Positions 6,729-7,284 of a DNA stretch of 7,284 nt are shown one piece after another. The translations under genes and the position numbers were made by a program. Position 1 is the first letter of the stretch. Each line of letters opens with the position of its first letter. Under the pieces are notes generated by a model. That model searched no databases. It saw only the letters and a list, made by a program, of their open reading frames with translations, and was not told the DNA's origin. Source of the DNA: Candidatus Zixiibacteriota bacterium (GTDB taxonomy: Bacteria > Zixibacteria > MSB-5A5 > SM1-73); NCBI GenBank assembly GCA_029933635.1, contig JAOZNS010000134.1, forward strand, positions 1 through 7,284, given 5' to 3'.

Positions 6729-6757
6729 TTGAGGAGCCTCTGAAAATGGCCTATAAT
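6729..6757 (+). promoter_or_regulatory. Sigma70-type promoter for the transposase
   Basis: A -35 box TTGAGG (6729-6734; four of six match TTGACA) is followed after exactly 17 bases by a consensus -10 box TATAAT (6752-6757). Transcription would begin near 6764-6766, about 18 bases before the transposase start, and so would include the ribosome binding site. This is the clearest promoter in the window. Confidence 0.7.
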
Positions 6758-6764
6758 ATGGCCA
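6747..6764. promoter_or_regulatory. Possible operator: inverted repeat around the -10 box
   Basis: TGGCC (6747-6751) and GGCCA (6760-6764) are complementary and bracket the TATAAT box. A repressor, perhaps the transposase through its helix-turn-helix, could bind here and limit its own expression. The arms are short, so chance is a real alternative. Confidence 0.3.
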
Positions 6765-6766
6765 AC

Positions 6767-6776
6767 AGGAGGAGGT
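6767..6776 (+). promoter_or_regulatory. Strong Shine-Dalgarno site of the transposase
   Basis: AGGAGGAGGT contains a full AGGAGG (6770-6775) seven bases before ATG 6783. It fixes the transposase start and contrasts with the operon genes, three of which have no visible site. Confidence 0.8.
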
Positions 6777-6782
6777 TCTTCA

Positions 6783-7284
6783 ATGACCTATTACCAGATG
6801 ATTAGAGGGGTGTCCAAGTTTGATTTAAGGCTTCAGATAGTAGAGAGGGCAAAGCAGGTAGGGGTTAGCCAGGCTGCCAGGGAGTATAGGACCACCAGAA
6901 ACACTGTGCGTAAGTGGCGGGAGAGATACAGGCAGGAGGGATTAAGGGGGCTTGCCGATCGCTCCCGGGCACCCCGGAGGATACCTCACAAGACGGCCAG
7001 GGAGGTGGAGGAGAGGGTAATTGAGCTGCGGAAGAGCCATCCTGCCTGGGGGCCTGAGCGGTTGAAGTTCCACTTTGAGCTACCCATCTCTACCAAAGCC
7101 ATAGCCAGGATAATTAGGCAGGCGGGGTTAACCAGGAGGAGGAAGAAGAAGTGGAGGAAGAAGAGGGACTTGAGGGAGCAGAAGAAGAGGCTGGGGGCAC
7201 TGGAGTTTATCCAGTTAGACACCAAGGATCTAGCGGATATAGGGAAGTATTGGCCTCAGATGAAGGTATGGGGACTTCCCCGGT
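6783..7284 (+). CDS. IS481-like transposase, 3' end outside the window
   Basis: The frame stays open to the right edge; 167 residues are visible, probably about half of the protein. Residues 14-50 form a helix-turn-helix (LQIVERAKQVGVSQAAREY, then TTRNTVRKWRERY) for binding the element ends. The link GLRGLADRSRAPRRIP (53-68) and the second helical block with PAWGPERLK (87-95) follow the usual order of IS481-type and related IS3-like transposases. The basic region 118-136 (RRRKKKWRKKRD) precedes the integrase-like core, whose first catalytic aspartate should be D146 in FIQLDTKDL. The second Asp and the Glu lie outside the window. It would catalyse cut or copy movement of the element. Arginine is often encoded by AGG and CGG, and G+C is far above the operon, suggesting a separate origin. 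Whether the protein is intact cannot be told. Confidence 0.88.
   Translation, partial: MTYYQMIRGVSKFDLRLQIVERAKQVGVSQAAREYRTTRNTVRKWRERYRQEGLRGLADRSRAPRRIPHKTAREVEERVIELRKSHPAWGPERLKFHFELPISTKAIARIIRQAGLTRRRKKKWRKKRDLREQKKRLGALEFIQLDTKDLADIGKYWPQMKVWGLPR

Larger units (their letters stand above)
6729..7284 (+). mobile_element. Left part of an IS481-like insertion sequence
   Basis: The element is recognised by its transposase, its own promoter and ribosome site, and a sharp rise in G+C compared with the operon. The start given is the -35 box, a minimum; the true left end may include the hairpins and purine tract to its left. The right half, the right terminal repeat and any target duplication lie beyond the window. 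Confidence 0.7.

Noticed and set aside
6986..7225. A 79-codon open frame on the - strand
   Set aside because: It is antisense to the transposase, whose protein sequence is plainly recognisable.
6661..7281. GGGGAAGTCC (6661-6670) and its exact complement GGACTTCCCC (7272-7281) as element ends
   Set aside because: The right copy lies inside the transposase reading frame, encoding GLP at a point where the protein should continue, so it cannot be the element terminus.
1..7284. CRISPR arrays, tRNA and rRNA genes
   Set aside because: No regularly spaced repeats, cloverleaf pattern or rRNA-like sequence was seen on either strand.

Overview
The window looks bacterial and is largely AT-rich (22 of 60 bases are G+C in 1-60). 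All genes I can support lie on the + strand. The genetic code is standard: TGA and TAA both end genes, and long reading frames do not cross TGA. Three of the four host-like starts that can be seen lack a clear Shine-Dalgarno site. I cannot place the lineage. The gene mix, together with the IS481-like transposase, would suit an uncultivated anaerobic bacterium or a deltaproteobacterium-like genome, but that is a guess.

Positions 1-6408 carry one run of five co-directional genes. In order they are: an HprK-like kinase that enters from outside the window (5' end missing), a B12-binding-type radical SAM enzyme, an S24/S26 peptidase resembling SipW/ER-type signal peptidases, a family-5 nucleotidyltransferase-like protein (NTP_transf_5), and a large polytopic membrane protein that has GT-C-like features and ends in TPR repeats. 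The last three are tightly packed: a 48-base gap, then a 4-base overlap, then a 29-base overlap. A 142-base gap separates the kinase from the radical SAM gene, so the operon may have an internal promoter, although I could not find one.

The set resembles peptide-modification loci. HprK-related kinases, NTP_transf_5 proteins and small S24/S26 peptidases are known companions of PqqD-like peptide chaperones, and in some lasso peptide clusters an HprK-like kinase phosphorylates the precursor. Here, however, no precursor, PqqD-like chaperone, lasso cyclase or transporter is visible, and a B12-type radical SAM enzyme and a GT-C/TPR membrane protein are present instead. I read it as a possible membrane-linked peptide or glycan modification system. 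Substrate and product are unknown.

Positions 6409-6728 are non-coding and include an unusual purine-rich tract and two perfect inverted repeats. From about 6729 to the right edge lies the left part of an IS481-like insertion sequence, with a good sigma70-type promoter, a strong Shine-Dalgarno site and a transposase cut by the window edge. This end is much richer in G+C (35 of 60 in 6901-6960 and 40 of 60 in 6961-7020), which fits acquisition from elsewhere.
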